Source: Bacteroidales bacterium
GTDB lineage: Bacteria; Bacteroidota; Bacteroidia; Bacteroidales; F082
DNA length: 54,844 nucleotides
Reading direction: 5' to 3'
Assembly: GCA_015489465.1 (NCBI GenBank)
Contig: WFZS01000196.1
Span: forward strand, 1 to 54,844
A program made the translations under genes and the position numbers. Under the pieces are notes generated by a model. The model did not search any database, had not been told where the DNA came from, and was given only the letters and a program-made list of their open reading frames with translations. Below, piece after piece: positions 27,701 to 35,066 of this stretch (position 1 is the first letter of the stretch; every line of letters begins with the position of its first letter).

Positions 27701-28984
27701 TTTAATTAAAGTTGCTAATCCTCCCCCTTTCTTTATTAATGAAAAACCTTTAAGGTTTATATTTTTGCTTAAATTGTCGTAATACACTTCGGAATTATGT
27801 ATTTCGTACCCGGGAAATAAATGTTTTGAGGAAAAAGAAAAGGCTTTTAAATTAAATTTTCCGTAGTTAAAATGCTTACCCGGTTTTTTAAGAAACAATG
27901 AATCCAAATATATATTATCAATATAAGCTTTCAGCTTATTAAAATACAATATAGTATCATTCTTATAATCACGAAGATACATTCTTATATTATCGAATGT
28001 CAAAGTGTCAATTTTCAAAACTTTGAAAAAATTATAAATATTTTTTTCACGTTTATTACCTCCGGTTTTCTTTTTACTATTTTGTTCGTAAATATCGAGA
28101 ATTCCGTTATTTAATTTTACACTTGATATTTTTACGGAGCTCAAAGAATCGTCGCTTAAAAGGTGAAAATCATTAATAAAAAGGTCTTTAACACTAAATT
28201 TAATTGAAGTTATTGAATCATGTAAAGAAGGTGTTGGCTTAAAATTCACACCTTTTACAAAAAGTTTGTAATCGGCAGACCTCCACATTAAAGAATCAAC
28301 ATAAAGATCATAACCCGGTTTTACATATTTGTACAAATTTTTTATTCCGATAAATAAAGAGTTTGCAAAAAACATTCGTCCGTAAACATATACCGAATCG
28401 TTAACCGTAGTATTAAAATCTTTCATTATAAAAGTAAGGTCTCCGGTTGAAAAATTTACTTTATTCGATACGGGATCCCTAACTTTTACATTACCGTATT
28501 TAACCTCAAAAACACCGAGTTTAACAAGTATGCCGTAATTATTACCCGAGGATTTTTCCAGTATTTTAAATATTTTTTGGGGATCCGATATTATTTTACT
28601 TTTACCTTCAACCGTAATAAAACGCAAAATAGGTTTATGAACCACCAATGAATCGGCATCAAAAACGCCATCTTCCAACAATCTGTTTATTTTAAGATTT
28701 CTAAGCCATACTTCCGATAAAACCATTTTTTGCAATCTCATTCCTCCTACCGTATCGGAAGCACCGGTTTTGAAATTCAACATCAAACTGTCAATATATA
28801 CATCTTTTCTTGCCACATCAAATATCAGACCCTTGATTTGCAGAGTTATTTTATCCGACGACTCGTTATTTACCAGCTTCTCGAAAACGTAAACCAATAT
28901 TTTGTTTCTGGCAAAATACATTCCTCCTATTGATACAATAAGTGCTAATGTTATGATAACTAATATTAAGTTTACTTTTTTCAT
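24776..28984 (-). CDS. Giant AsmA-like envelope protein (hypothetical)
   Basis: This 1402-residue protein has one N-terminal membrane helix (about 5-25). It then has a very long region of short beta strands of the type 'hydrophobic-x-hydrophobic-D-S-L', with recurring LxxDSLxL and x-FxF segments, as in AsmA, TamB and YhdP proteins that bridge the two membranes for lipid transport. The first 120 residues (KITLQIKGLIFDVARKDVYI, GMRLQKMVLSEVWLRN) look like an AsmA-type start. The last 40 residues are strongly basic (ERERRKKKHKKSK). I do not recognise a named family over most of its length, so AsmA-like is inference. Its start overlaps the stop of the nuclease-fold gene by 4 bases (ATGA), and the PorE-like gene follows 30 bases after its stop. 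Confidence 0.7.
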   Translation of the reverse strand: MKKVNLILVIITLALIVSIGGMYFARNKILVYVFEKLVNNESSDKITLQIKGLIFDVARKDVYIDSLMLNFKTGASDTVGGMRLQKMVLSEVWLRNLKINRLLEDGVFDADSLVVHKPILRFITVEGKSKIISDPQKIFKILEKSSGNNYGILVKLGVFEVKYGNVKVRDPVSNKVNFSTGDLTFIMKDFNTTVNDSVYVYGRMFFANSLFIGIKNLYKYVKPGYDLYVDSLMWRSADYKLFVKGVNFKPTPSLHDSITSIKFSVKDLFINDFHLLSDDSLSSVKISSVKLNNGILDIYEQNSKKKTGGNKREKNIYNFFKVLKIDTLTFDNIRMYLRDYKNDTILYFNKLKAYIDNIYLDSLFLKKPGKHFNYGKFNLKAFSFSSKHLFPGYEIHNSEVYYDNLSKNINLKGFSLIKKGGGLATLIKKATVNLSLKKLIRKKHQKIDLFVVSPRVNLDFTKLDYETGHDEDLIKLLKPGLIKIEKGNVNIITRTGDTVSINDLKLLTDNFSFNDSVLNYDTLNINISGFKFEKPGSYNVSFTRAVFDDYTFECNNLKILNGKGVLRKLNSDNIIIDSLDLKTFVSGKRFVAKNFVINNIKEVLALINNKKVEDTTSYKLYFPEIVKSVEKESSVSFDIKNIEVRNNIFVTDTLYNNRLKVYFAGNLRWRNFKYGNKNDKPLSNISGFKVNIYHGFIENDGYLFKIDSIYLNSDKGLIDIKRINLTQADDTSKNWVIKKFNVNDFHSDNFDFRKLFNHNIVSFNSIEYGNVDISTNRVFPGSVIDEKIKPFDLSFVKNLRFKLIFDTVKGINTNIQITDTTSRNFRYFNLSNLSFIFIPRLKENNMDFTSGTLFSDMDFYADSLNFIDKKTNTSVNLQDVAFRGGQHKLTFYSPELQFGNRKNGGINSTLKKVIFYDIYSSDTLPLKIGIGHMDLSGVKMEVYGKNVKDSIKNTNDINKKKFSGLYRFSSLVNSLNIDSVSFSKMNLSILTGAKKKITVDDLYLNLIQLSIFPYKALDTVPFKLKNFNAVIYNREFVTGDSLYRFKANKLNYTSYNNTLEVDSFYVIPQYDTLEFFKHHKWQTDRVKMFVKKLEFSGFDFDKFRTDNYLHLKFVNIDRLAADIYRDKNFPRDTTKIKPLVQDLLRKVKTPFRIDSISVNNSYFRYSELGVKSFKPGYVYFTNCNLHAGNITNIPEPGAGETLNVSLNMHLMGDGNITGKFYFPLESKNSEFYYNASSEKLDLTSLNPMTENLLGLTIASGKGKLEIPLITADDTLAKGFLLFKYRMKIKLYNRKKAEKNKDKDVSSPLFNFIINSFVLKNRNPNIFNKPRIGIVYFKRDRTKAIPNYVWKSTLSGILYTMGFNSKDQRKEKKEFKKNDFYNYKEAIERERRKKKHKKSKATK

Positions 28985-29979
28985 TTAATTAAATCCACAT
29001 ATACAGGAAGATGGTCACTAAAGCCTCCGTGATATTTAAAACCGGCAAAAGAACGATTCAATTTCAATCCGCCATATTTTGTATCATTTTCAAAAAGAAA
29101 ATCAATATCAAATATAGACATTTTACCGTCTTTTATGTGAATATTTCCTTTATTCATCAAACTTTCCGTAACAAATATTTGGTCAAATATTGCCCATGAC
29201 GAATTATGTTTTATCGTACCTTTTGCATTGTTGTAGTCAAACTTTGCAGGTAACGCTTTAATAATCTTGCCGTTATTGTAACCGGTAATAATTTTTATAC
29301 TCTCATCGTCAGGATTATCATTAAAATCGCCGAGTATTATAATTTTTGTTTCCCGATTTAATTTTATCAACGAATCAACCGCTCCTATTAAAGTCCGTGC
29401 GGCAATTTTACGTAACCTGACGGTATTCATCATACCTCCGTACCTTGAAGGCCAATGATTAAAAAAAACATTTACGGTGTCTTGCCGTACAATTCCTTTT
29501 ATATATAAAATATCTCTTGTTGTAAAGAACGGATTTGTGGAATCGGTTACTCTTATATTTTTGGAATATAAAAGTTTAAATCTGTCTTTTAGATAAATGG
29601 CTCCGACATCAATACCGCGTTTATCGGGCGATTCGTAATGAATAATACCGTAACCCAAGTCTTTAAGAGGAGTAGTTTCAATCAGTTCTTTAAGAACATT
29701 AAAATTTTCTATTTCGGCAAACCCCATTAAAGTAACACCCTGCCATTTTCCCAACGCCATTATAACTTTATAAATATTACGTTTTTTTTTCGAATATCTT
29801 GTTACGGTCCAATGATGGTCGCCCTTAGGAGTAAACCCGTTAAAATTTCTGGTAGAATCGAATTCTGTGTCAAAATAATTTTCAACATTATAAAAGGCAA
29901 TCCTGTCATATTCCTGACCCCGGATTGCTGCTGCAGATAATAGAAAAACAAATAAAAATATCTTAACTTTAAAGGTCAT
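28981..29979 (-). CDS. Secreted endonuclease/exonuclease/phosphatase-family protein
   Basis: This 332-residue protein has a signal peptide (to about residue 21, AAIRGQ) and the EEP fold: IAFYNVENYFDTEFD at the start of the domain, MGFAEIENFNVL with the metal-binding Glu, FFNHWPSRYGG, IIILGDFNDNPDD, and the C-terminal SDHLPVYVD with the catalytic Asp-His. All active-site motifs are present, so it should be an active Mg-dependent phosphoesterase. The substrate (DNA, phospholipid or inositol phosphate) cannot be read. It leads the operon with the AsmA-like and PorE-like genes. Its promoter element is so close that the transcript is probably leaderless. Confidence 0.9.
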   Translation of the reverse strand: MTFKVKIFLFVFLLSAAAIRGQEYDRIAFYNVENYFDTEFDSTRNFNGFTPKGDHHWTVTRYSKKKRNIYKVIMALGKWQGVTLMGFAEIENFNVLKELIETTPLKDLGYGIIHYESPDKRGIDVGAIYLKDRFKLLYSKNIRVTDSTNPFFTTRDILYIKGIVRQDTVNVFFNHWPSRYGGMMNTVRLRKIAARTLIGAVDSLIKLNRETKIIILGDFNDNPDDESIKIITGYNNGKIIKALPAKFDYNNAKGTIKHNSSWAIFDQIFVTESLMNKGNIHIKDGKMSIFDIDFLFENDTKYGGLKLNRSFAGFKYHGGFSDHLPVYVDLIK

Positions 29980-29984
29980 CCTTA

Positions 29985-29992
29985 CAAAGTTA
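29985..29992 (-). promoter_or_regulatory. -7 element of the nuclease/AsmA-like/PorE-like operon
   Basis: TAACTTTG on the minus strand matches TAnnTTTG and ends only five bases before the ATG at 29979 (TAAGG between). Transcription would start at or next to the start codon, so a leaderless mRNA is predicted. The wzx-like gene has the identical spacing. Confidence 0.6.
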
Positions 29993-30024
29993 ATATTTTT
30001 AAAATGCGGAAAAGAGAAAAAAAT

Positions 30025-31470
30025 TTAAACTATTTTATGTTGCTTTTCCTTTTCGGTAAGGTGGTAAACATTAAGAGCAACAAGTACGGCGGTAAAACCC
30101 CAGACCGGAACCGATAATTTATCGGTATCCAGAAAATTGTTTAAAAAGCCGTGAGTAAAATAAGTCACAAGACCCAGCAAGGCCATCATGCTTAAAAATT
30201 TAACTTCTTTATCTTTAGATTTTATATAAACGGTAACACCCGTATAAACAATAAATCCGACAAGAGTAAAAACTATCAATATCCCTAACACTCCCTGTTC
30301 GGATAACGGACCTAAATATTCACTATGTGCGTTACCTTTATCACCCAAATTAGTACTTATTATGGTTTTTTCTTTCGACATTTGGAAAGGTGCATATACA
30401 AACTGATATGTTCCGGGACCCCAACCGAAAACGGGTCTTTCCTTAAAAAGTCTCAATGCCGATTGCCATCTGTTTATTCTTTCCAAATTTGATGCATCGG
30501 ATGAAATATTTGTCATCGATTCAAGATGTTCGACAAAGTTTCTGGATGACTCGGTCTTGTTTTTTTCCAGCTTATCCAAAATTTGATGCTGAAACGAAAA
30601 AAATATTGAAAGTAACAACACAAGAGTTATAAGTAACCACCTGAATTTAATTTTTAAAATTACCAAAATAAAAACTCCCAAAGCAGCACCCAAACTTAAC
30701 CATGCCGCCCTACTGTATGATAATATTATGGCAATTGTAAAAATTACAAAAGTAACTACTACAAAAAACCTTTTCCAAACTTTAATTTTGGGATAAAACA
30801 TATAACCCGTTACCACCGGAAAATACATAGCCAAAGCAGCACCGTAGGCAGTGTGGTCATTGTAAAAAGGAGTCATCACCCAATGTCCGGTTTCCTCATC
30901 AAAACCATATTTGGAATGATTTATAAGTGTATAAGCTATTACACCTAACAACGGAATTATGTATAACCAAAAAAAACGGTGGATATTTTTTTTGTCTTTT
31001 AACCAGTAAGCCAAAACAAAATAAAACGGCACCACAAACCATATGCGTGCGGCAAGATATTTAAATGACACCAGAGGCATCTCGCTGGTCAATGCGGTTA
31101 TAAACATCCAAAACAACATAAAATAGATGACGTACGATATGGGATGATTTGCCAATCTTTTGTCGTACCGCCTGTGGTCAATAAGAATGTTTGCCAAGAA
31201 AATTACGGTTACACCTAGCATTAAAGGCTCGGTCGGCAAAGAGACGTCGAAGCCCAGTTCCAACTCCTTTATATTTACGGCAAGAGGGGTAAAAAAAGTA
31301 ATGAACATTAAAATAACATCCATTTCATATATGTAGTAGTACAAAACCACTAACGCTACAGGAAGTAGAAAAAACCAAAACATTTGTCTGTTTACAACAA
31401 GATAAATGTTTATGGCAAGGAACAATGCCGACAGCACATAAACCCATATTATTTTTGACTTCTCTGCCAA
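30025..31470 (-). CDS. O-antigen ligase/polymerase family protein (WaaL/Wzy type)
   Basis: This 481-residue polytopic inner-membrane protein has about 12 hydrophobic helices and one large periplasmic loop (about 295-390). The loop holds RINRWQSALRLFKERPVFGW, GPGTYQF and NAHSEYLGPLSEQG, the Arg and His motif pattern of the Wzy_C/O-antigen ligase family. It would polymerise, or ligate to lipid A-core, undecaprenyl-linked glycan on the periplasmic side. Ligase and polymerase cannot be separated by sequence alone. The start is a TTG 6 bases after the preceding wzz-like stop; no in-frame ATG exists upstream. It ends the wzz-wzz-ligase operon. Confidence 0.85.
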   Translation of the reverse strand: MAEKSKIIWVYVLSALFLAINIYLVVNRQMFWFFLLPVALVVLYYYIYEMDVILMFITFFTPLAVNIKELELGFDVSLPTEPLMLGVTVIFLANILIDHRRYDKRLANHPISYVIYFMLFWMFITALTSEMPLVSFKYLAARIWFVVPFYFVLAYWLKDKKNIHRFFWLYIIPLLGVIAYTLINHSKYGFDEETGHWVMTPFYNDHTAYGAALAMYFPVVTGYMFYPKIKVWKRFFVVVTFVIFTIAIILSYSRAAWLSLGAALGVFILVILKIKFRWLLITLVLLLSIFFSFQHQILDKLEKNKTESSRNFVEHLESMTNISSDASNLERINRWQSALRLFKERPVFGWGPGTYQFVYAPFQMSKEKTIISTNLGDKGNAHSEYLGPLSEQGVLGILIVFTLVGFIVYTGVTVYIKSKDKEVKFLSMMALLGLVTYFTHGFLNNFLDTDKLSVPVWGFTAVLVALNVYHLTEKEKQHKIV

Positions 31471-31476
31471 AATATT

Positions 31477-32430
31477 TTATGAATTTTTTCTGTTAATATT
31501 TTCAACAATAAAAATGAGCAAAAGAGCAAAAACAAATGCTGCCAGAGTGGTAACCACGATTACCAACCATCTTATCGGGAAGCTTTTTTTATCCGAAACA
31601 AAAGGATGAGTAACAATATTTGCGTATGTCATATCACCGTCAACAAATCTTTTTGCCAACTCGTAATGTCTTTTAACCTCAACATAATCTTCAGATTCGG
31701 ATTCTATTAGCTGATCCAATTCTATAATATTTCCGCTGTATTTACCCATATTTTTGTATAAACGGTTAGTCTCTTTCTTGTTTAATTTACCGGCTGAACC
31801 GTCAATAGCACCCAAATATCCTTTTGTTATTTGCTGCGATTGATAATCATACTCAAAAACACCTTCCTCGGAACCCAAACGCGCTTTCTCTCTCTTTAAC
31901 GAATCCAAAATCCTTTTCTTTGCATTTAATTGCTTTCCTACCATCACAACAACTTCACGGTATTTACTTTTATGCAGGTTATCTACTTTTTTATCATAAA
32001 AATAAAGAAGTTTATCGACCATTTCCTTAGCCTTAACCGGATCTTTATCATAAACCTCAATCATTACGGATTCATAAGGGGTTTTACTAATTTTCACTTT
32101 TTCCCTATACTCCCCTAATAAAGCGGTTTTGTAGTATTTATAATTTTTATCAATGTTGTAATGTTCACCGAGATTAAAATAATCAATCATACTGTCAACA
32201 ATATCCTGTGAGTTTAAAATCTGCAACATCTGCTCGGTTGTACTTTCATCCGAATAAGGTTGAATATTGGCAGGATATGCAACGGCATATGATTTATAAA
32301 GAGGTGTAATAAATTTGGGACCCGAAAAAATTGCACTTAATATTATCGCCAAAATGACCACAACCGTTAAGTGTTTTTTCCATTTAAAAATAATCTCTAT
32401 AATATTTCTATTGTCAAAGAAACTACTCAT
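31477..32430 (-). CDS. Wzz-like polysaccharide chain-length protein (copy 2)
   Basis: This 317-residue protein has two membrane helices (about 24-41 and near 285-310) around a periplasmic coiled-coil domain. The N-terminal WKKHLTVVVILAIILSAIFS is followed by GPKFITPLYKS, and the C-terminal end is HPFVSDKKSFPIRWLVIVVT. This is the Wzz/PCP arrangement that sets glycan length together with Wzy. It is a tandem paralogue of the next gene upstream. I chose the ATG at 32430 (MSSFFDNRN), which aligns with its paralogue and avoids overlap; an ATG at 32457 is possible. Confidence 0.85.
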   Translation of the reverse strand: MSSFFDNRNIIEIIFKWKKHLTVVVILAIILSAIFSGPKFITPLYKSYAVAYPANIQPYSDESTTEQMLQILNSQDIVDSMIDYFNLGEHYNIDKNYKYYKTALLGEYREKVKISKTPYESVMIEVYDKDPVKAKEMVDKLLYFYDKKVDNLHKSKYREVVVMVGKQLNAKKRILDSLKREKARLGSEEGVFEYDYQSQQITKGYLGAIDGSAGKLNKKETNRLYKNMGKYSGNIIELDQLIESESEDYVEVKRHYELAKRFVDGDMTYANIVTHPFVSDKKSFPIRWLVIVVTTLAAFVFALLLIFIVENINRKNS

Positions 32431-32434
32431 CTTT

Positions 32435-33451
32435 TTATTTGTTTGTATGTTTAGCATATTCTATTATTCCAAAAATAATAACCGATAAGAAAAATGTTGC
32501 CAGAACCGAAATAACAACTATCAACCATCTGACCGGATAAGATTTCTTTTCGGCTTTGTAAGCATCACTAACAATAAATGTATGGGGCAATGTACTTTCA
32601 GCATCTACTTTTGCTTCGTCATATTTTGCCTTTAAATCACTTAATTGCTTCTTGTCGTATTCAAGAGCGTCACGCAAAGAAACATAAGCACCTCCGTATT
32701 GTGCCAAAACATTAAGTTTTTTTTGCAGCCTTTCAACTCCTTGTTTATTTCCTTTAGCCATTTCTATAGCGAGTTGCCTGTTAAACATCTCTGCCTGGCT
32801 TTCATAATCATGTACTCCGTATTCCCTTAACTTCTTTAGCGAATCCTCTTCTTTTTTAATCTCCTCTTGTTTTTTTTCATATTCGGCAGCAACAATTTTA
32901 AAAGCTTTTTTAGCTATCTTTTTTTGCATATTGTTTATAGTTGAATCCAGCAAAAAGGCAACATCGTTAGCCATATCGGCAGCCATTTGAGGATCTTTGT
33001 CATAAACGGTAATATTCACCGCCATATATTGCGTACGTTTAAACCTGAAGTTATCATCATAGGTTTTGTAAAGTTTTGTCTTCCGGTATTTTTCGTCGGG
33101 CTTAATACCGTAATGCTGCATCAAATTATATTTTTGTATTATCCTGTCCCTGATTTTATTAGACTTCAAAATTTGCAATAGCTGTTCCGCTTGTTCATCT
33201 TCACCGAATTCCAAAATATCTTTGCTATTACCCCTGTCACTCAATATTGCTTTTGAAATAGAGTTGCTGGCAGTCGGATATAAAACCACTTCCGACTTGT
33301 AAAGCGGTGTAATAAAGGAAGGTCCCGAAAAAATAATCGAAACAATTATAGTAATTACACTTATTATTAAAAGGTGCTTTTTGTATTTTACGATAATATC
33401 CAGAAGACTTTTAGAATAAAATATTCCGTTCTGATTTTCATTGACAGCCAT
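32435..33451 (-). CDS. Wzz-like polysaccharide chain-length protein (copy 1)
   Basis: This 338-residue protein has an N-terminal helix after KYKKHLLIISV (about 27-47) and the motif GPSFITPLYKSEVVLYPTAS. A long periplasmic region rich in coiled coil follows (about 170-280), then SYPVRWLIVVIS leading into the C-terminal helix. It is the Wzz/PCP topology without a cytoplasmic tyrosine kinase domain. It shares GPxFITPLYKS and the S[YF]P[VI]RWL motif with copy 2 and presumably arose by tandem duplication. The two may form mixed rings or give two chain-length classes. It starts the operon. Confidence 0.87.
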   Translation of the reverse strand: MAVNENQNGIFYSKSLLDIIVKYKKHLLIISVITIIVSIIFSGPSFITPLYKSEVVLYPTASNSISKAILSDRGNSKDILEFGEDEQAEQLLQILKSNKIRDRIIQKYNLMQHYGIKPDEKYRKTKLYKTYDDNFRFKRTQYMAVNITVYDKDPQMAADMANDVAFLLDSTINNMQKKIAKKAFKIVAAEYEKKQEEIKKEEDSLKKLREYGVHDYESQAEMFNRQLAIEMAKGNKQGVERLQKKLNVLAQYGGAYVSLRDALEYDKKQLSDLKAKYDEAKVDAESTLPHTFIVSDAYKAEKKSYPVRWLIVVISVLATFFLSVIIFGIIEYAKHTNK

Positions 33452-33475
33452 TATCTGTTATTTGGTATAGAGTCG

Positions 33476-33483
33476 CAAAAATA
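33476..33483 (-). promoter_or_regulatory. -7 element of the wzz-wzz-ligase operon
   Basis: TATTTTTG on the minus strand (followed by CGACTC) matches TAnnTTTG and lies 24 bases before the ATG at 33451. This separates the wzz operon from the wzx-like gene upstream. Confidence 0.55.
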
Positions 33484-33532
33484 AAAAATTAATTCTACTT
33501 TTTTCGTTAAAGTCAATATTTAAAATTTTCGG

Positions 33533-35017
33533 TCATTCTTTACTTTTTAATATTTGCAAAACTTCTTTAATGTTTATAAGTCTTAAAGTTAAGGCAAATA
33601 TTATCCCCACCATTACCGAAAACGTCAAAGATATTGACAATGACATTCCGGAATAATTGTTCATAAACCAAGATGTAACAGCCGTTAAAAGAAACACGCC
33701 GGCAATACGCCCCCACATAGACCAATTTGGTTTGATTTTAAAAATTTTATAAGCTACAAGCATATTCAGTCCACCCGTAAGAGCTTGAGAAGATAAACTG
33801 GCAAATGACGAACCGTAAGCTTTATATTGGGGTATTAAAGCAACATTAACAACAATATTTATTATCATACCGCCAAGTGCTATATAATTGAGTAATTTTA
33901 AACTGTTATTTGCGGTTAGTAGGGTTCCGAAAATATAATTTATTGATATTGCAACAAAACTAAACATCAAAACTCTGAATACCGCAGCCGATTCAAGTAT
34001 TCGCATATTAAAATCCAATTGCGACTCTCCCGGATACGGTTTGTACATGAGCAACATAAGTTTTTCGGAAAAGAACATGGATACCGCTGCAATTATTAAC
34101 GATGCCGTTATTATCAAAGAAAATGAAAGGTTTAAAAGATCTTCGATATTTTGACGCTCCTTAATCATTTTGGCAAACATAGGGAGCAAAAGAACAGCAA
34201 ATAATGCAGCGAAATTCTGCCCGGCGTCAAGGAGTCTGAAAGCAGCCGAATAGATACCCGACTGATAATCGCCTTGTCCGGCAGGCAGCAATCTTTCTAT
34301 CAACACGGGGTCAATCCTGTTGTAGAAACTCATTAAAAGAGCCAAAAGTGCAAAGGGAAAACTCTTTTTTAATATCAATATATAAAAGGCGGGATTCCAG
34401 TTGAATTTTAACTTTCCGGCATGATACAAAACCGCTGTAAGAGCTACCGAGAAAGTTATTAAATATGCTGCCGTTTGACTGAAAACAAACCATTCTATTG
34501 TAAATTTACCTTTAAAAATACCCGACCATAAAAGCACACCAACAAAAATTATCATCAGCAATCTGTCCATTACCGATAGCACGCTGTCAAGTGTAAAAAG
34601 CAGCAAACCGGAAATATTGGTTCGCAAGTAAAGAACAAAAGACCAAATTATCTGATTAAAAGCAACAATAACCAACAACTCTATTTGCCTGCCTCTGTAT
34701 CCTATCAAATAACCTGTTGACAAAACAACAACAGCATACAATATACCCAACAATATCTTTAAAGTTCCTATTCCGGCAAGATGTTTTGTCAGTAATTTGT
34801 TGTTTTGGGCTATATTTCTATTGTTAAAACTGTTTATTCCCAAATCCAGAAGAACGGTAAACAGCATTGAAAAATTCAAAACTGTAAAATAAAATCCGTA
34901 ATCCTCGGTACCGACAACATTGAACACCTGACGATCAATACCGAGAATCCAAAAAGGCTTAACAAGAAGGTTAAGTACCAGTAAAAAAGCCAGATTTTTA
35001 AGAAACTTCTTTTGCAT
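33533..35017 (-). CDS. Polysaccharide flippase, Wzx/MOP family
   Basis: This 494-residue protein has about 12-14 membrane helices and the pattern of oligosaccharide flippases, which turn undecaprenyl-linked glycan units to the periplasmic face. It begins LKNLAFLLVLNLLVKPFWIL and has the N-terminal segment NVVGTEDYGFYFTVLNFSML typical of the family, with charged residues in otherwise hydrophobic helices. It lies between the initiating transferase and the wzz genes, as expected of a Wzx/Wzy pathway. Its promoter element is five bases from the ATG, so it is probably translated from a leaderless mRNA. Confidence 0.87.
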   Translation of the reverse strand: MQKKFLKNLAFLLVLNLLVKPFWILGIDRQVFNVVGTEDYGFYFTVLNFSMLFTVLLDLGINSFNNRNIAQNNKLLTKHLAGIGTLKILLGILYAVVVLSTGYLIGYRGRQIELLVIVAFNQIIWSFVLYLRTNISGLLLFTLDSVLSVMDRLLMIIFVGVLLWSGIFKGKFTIEWFVFSQTAAYLITFSVALTAVLYHAGKLKFNWNPAFYILILKKSFPFALLALLMSFYNRIDPVLIERLLPAGQGDYQSGIYSAAFRLLDAGQNFAALFAVLLLPMFAKMIKERQNIEDLLNLSFSLIITASLIIAAVSMFFSEKLMLLMYKPYPGESQLDFNMRILESAAVFRVLMFSFVAISINYIFGTLLTANNSLKLLNYIALGGMIINIVVNVALIPQYKAYGSSFASLSSQALTGGLNMLVAYKIFKIKPNWSMWGRIAGVFLLTAVTSWFMNNYSGMSLSISLTFSVMVGIIFALTLRLINIKEVLQILKSKE

Positions 35018-35022
35018 CGGTG

Positions 35023-35030
35023 CAAAAGTA
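35023..35030 (-). promoter_or_regulatory. wzx-like gene -7 element
   Basis: TACTTTTG on the minus strand matches TAnnTTTG; CACCG and then the ATG follow directly. The 17-base context ATTACTTTTGCACCGAT is identical to that of the DUF3078 promoter, but here the last AT belongs to the start codon. A leaderless transcript is predicted. Confidence 0.65.
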
Positions 35031-35066
35031 ATTTTAATAGGTTAAGATTGTAACCTTTCGGTAATA

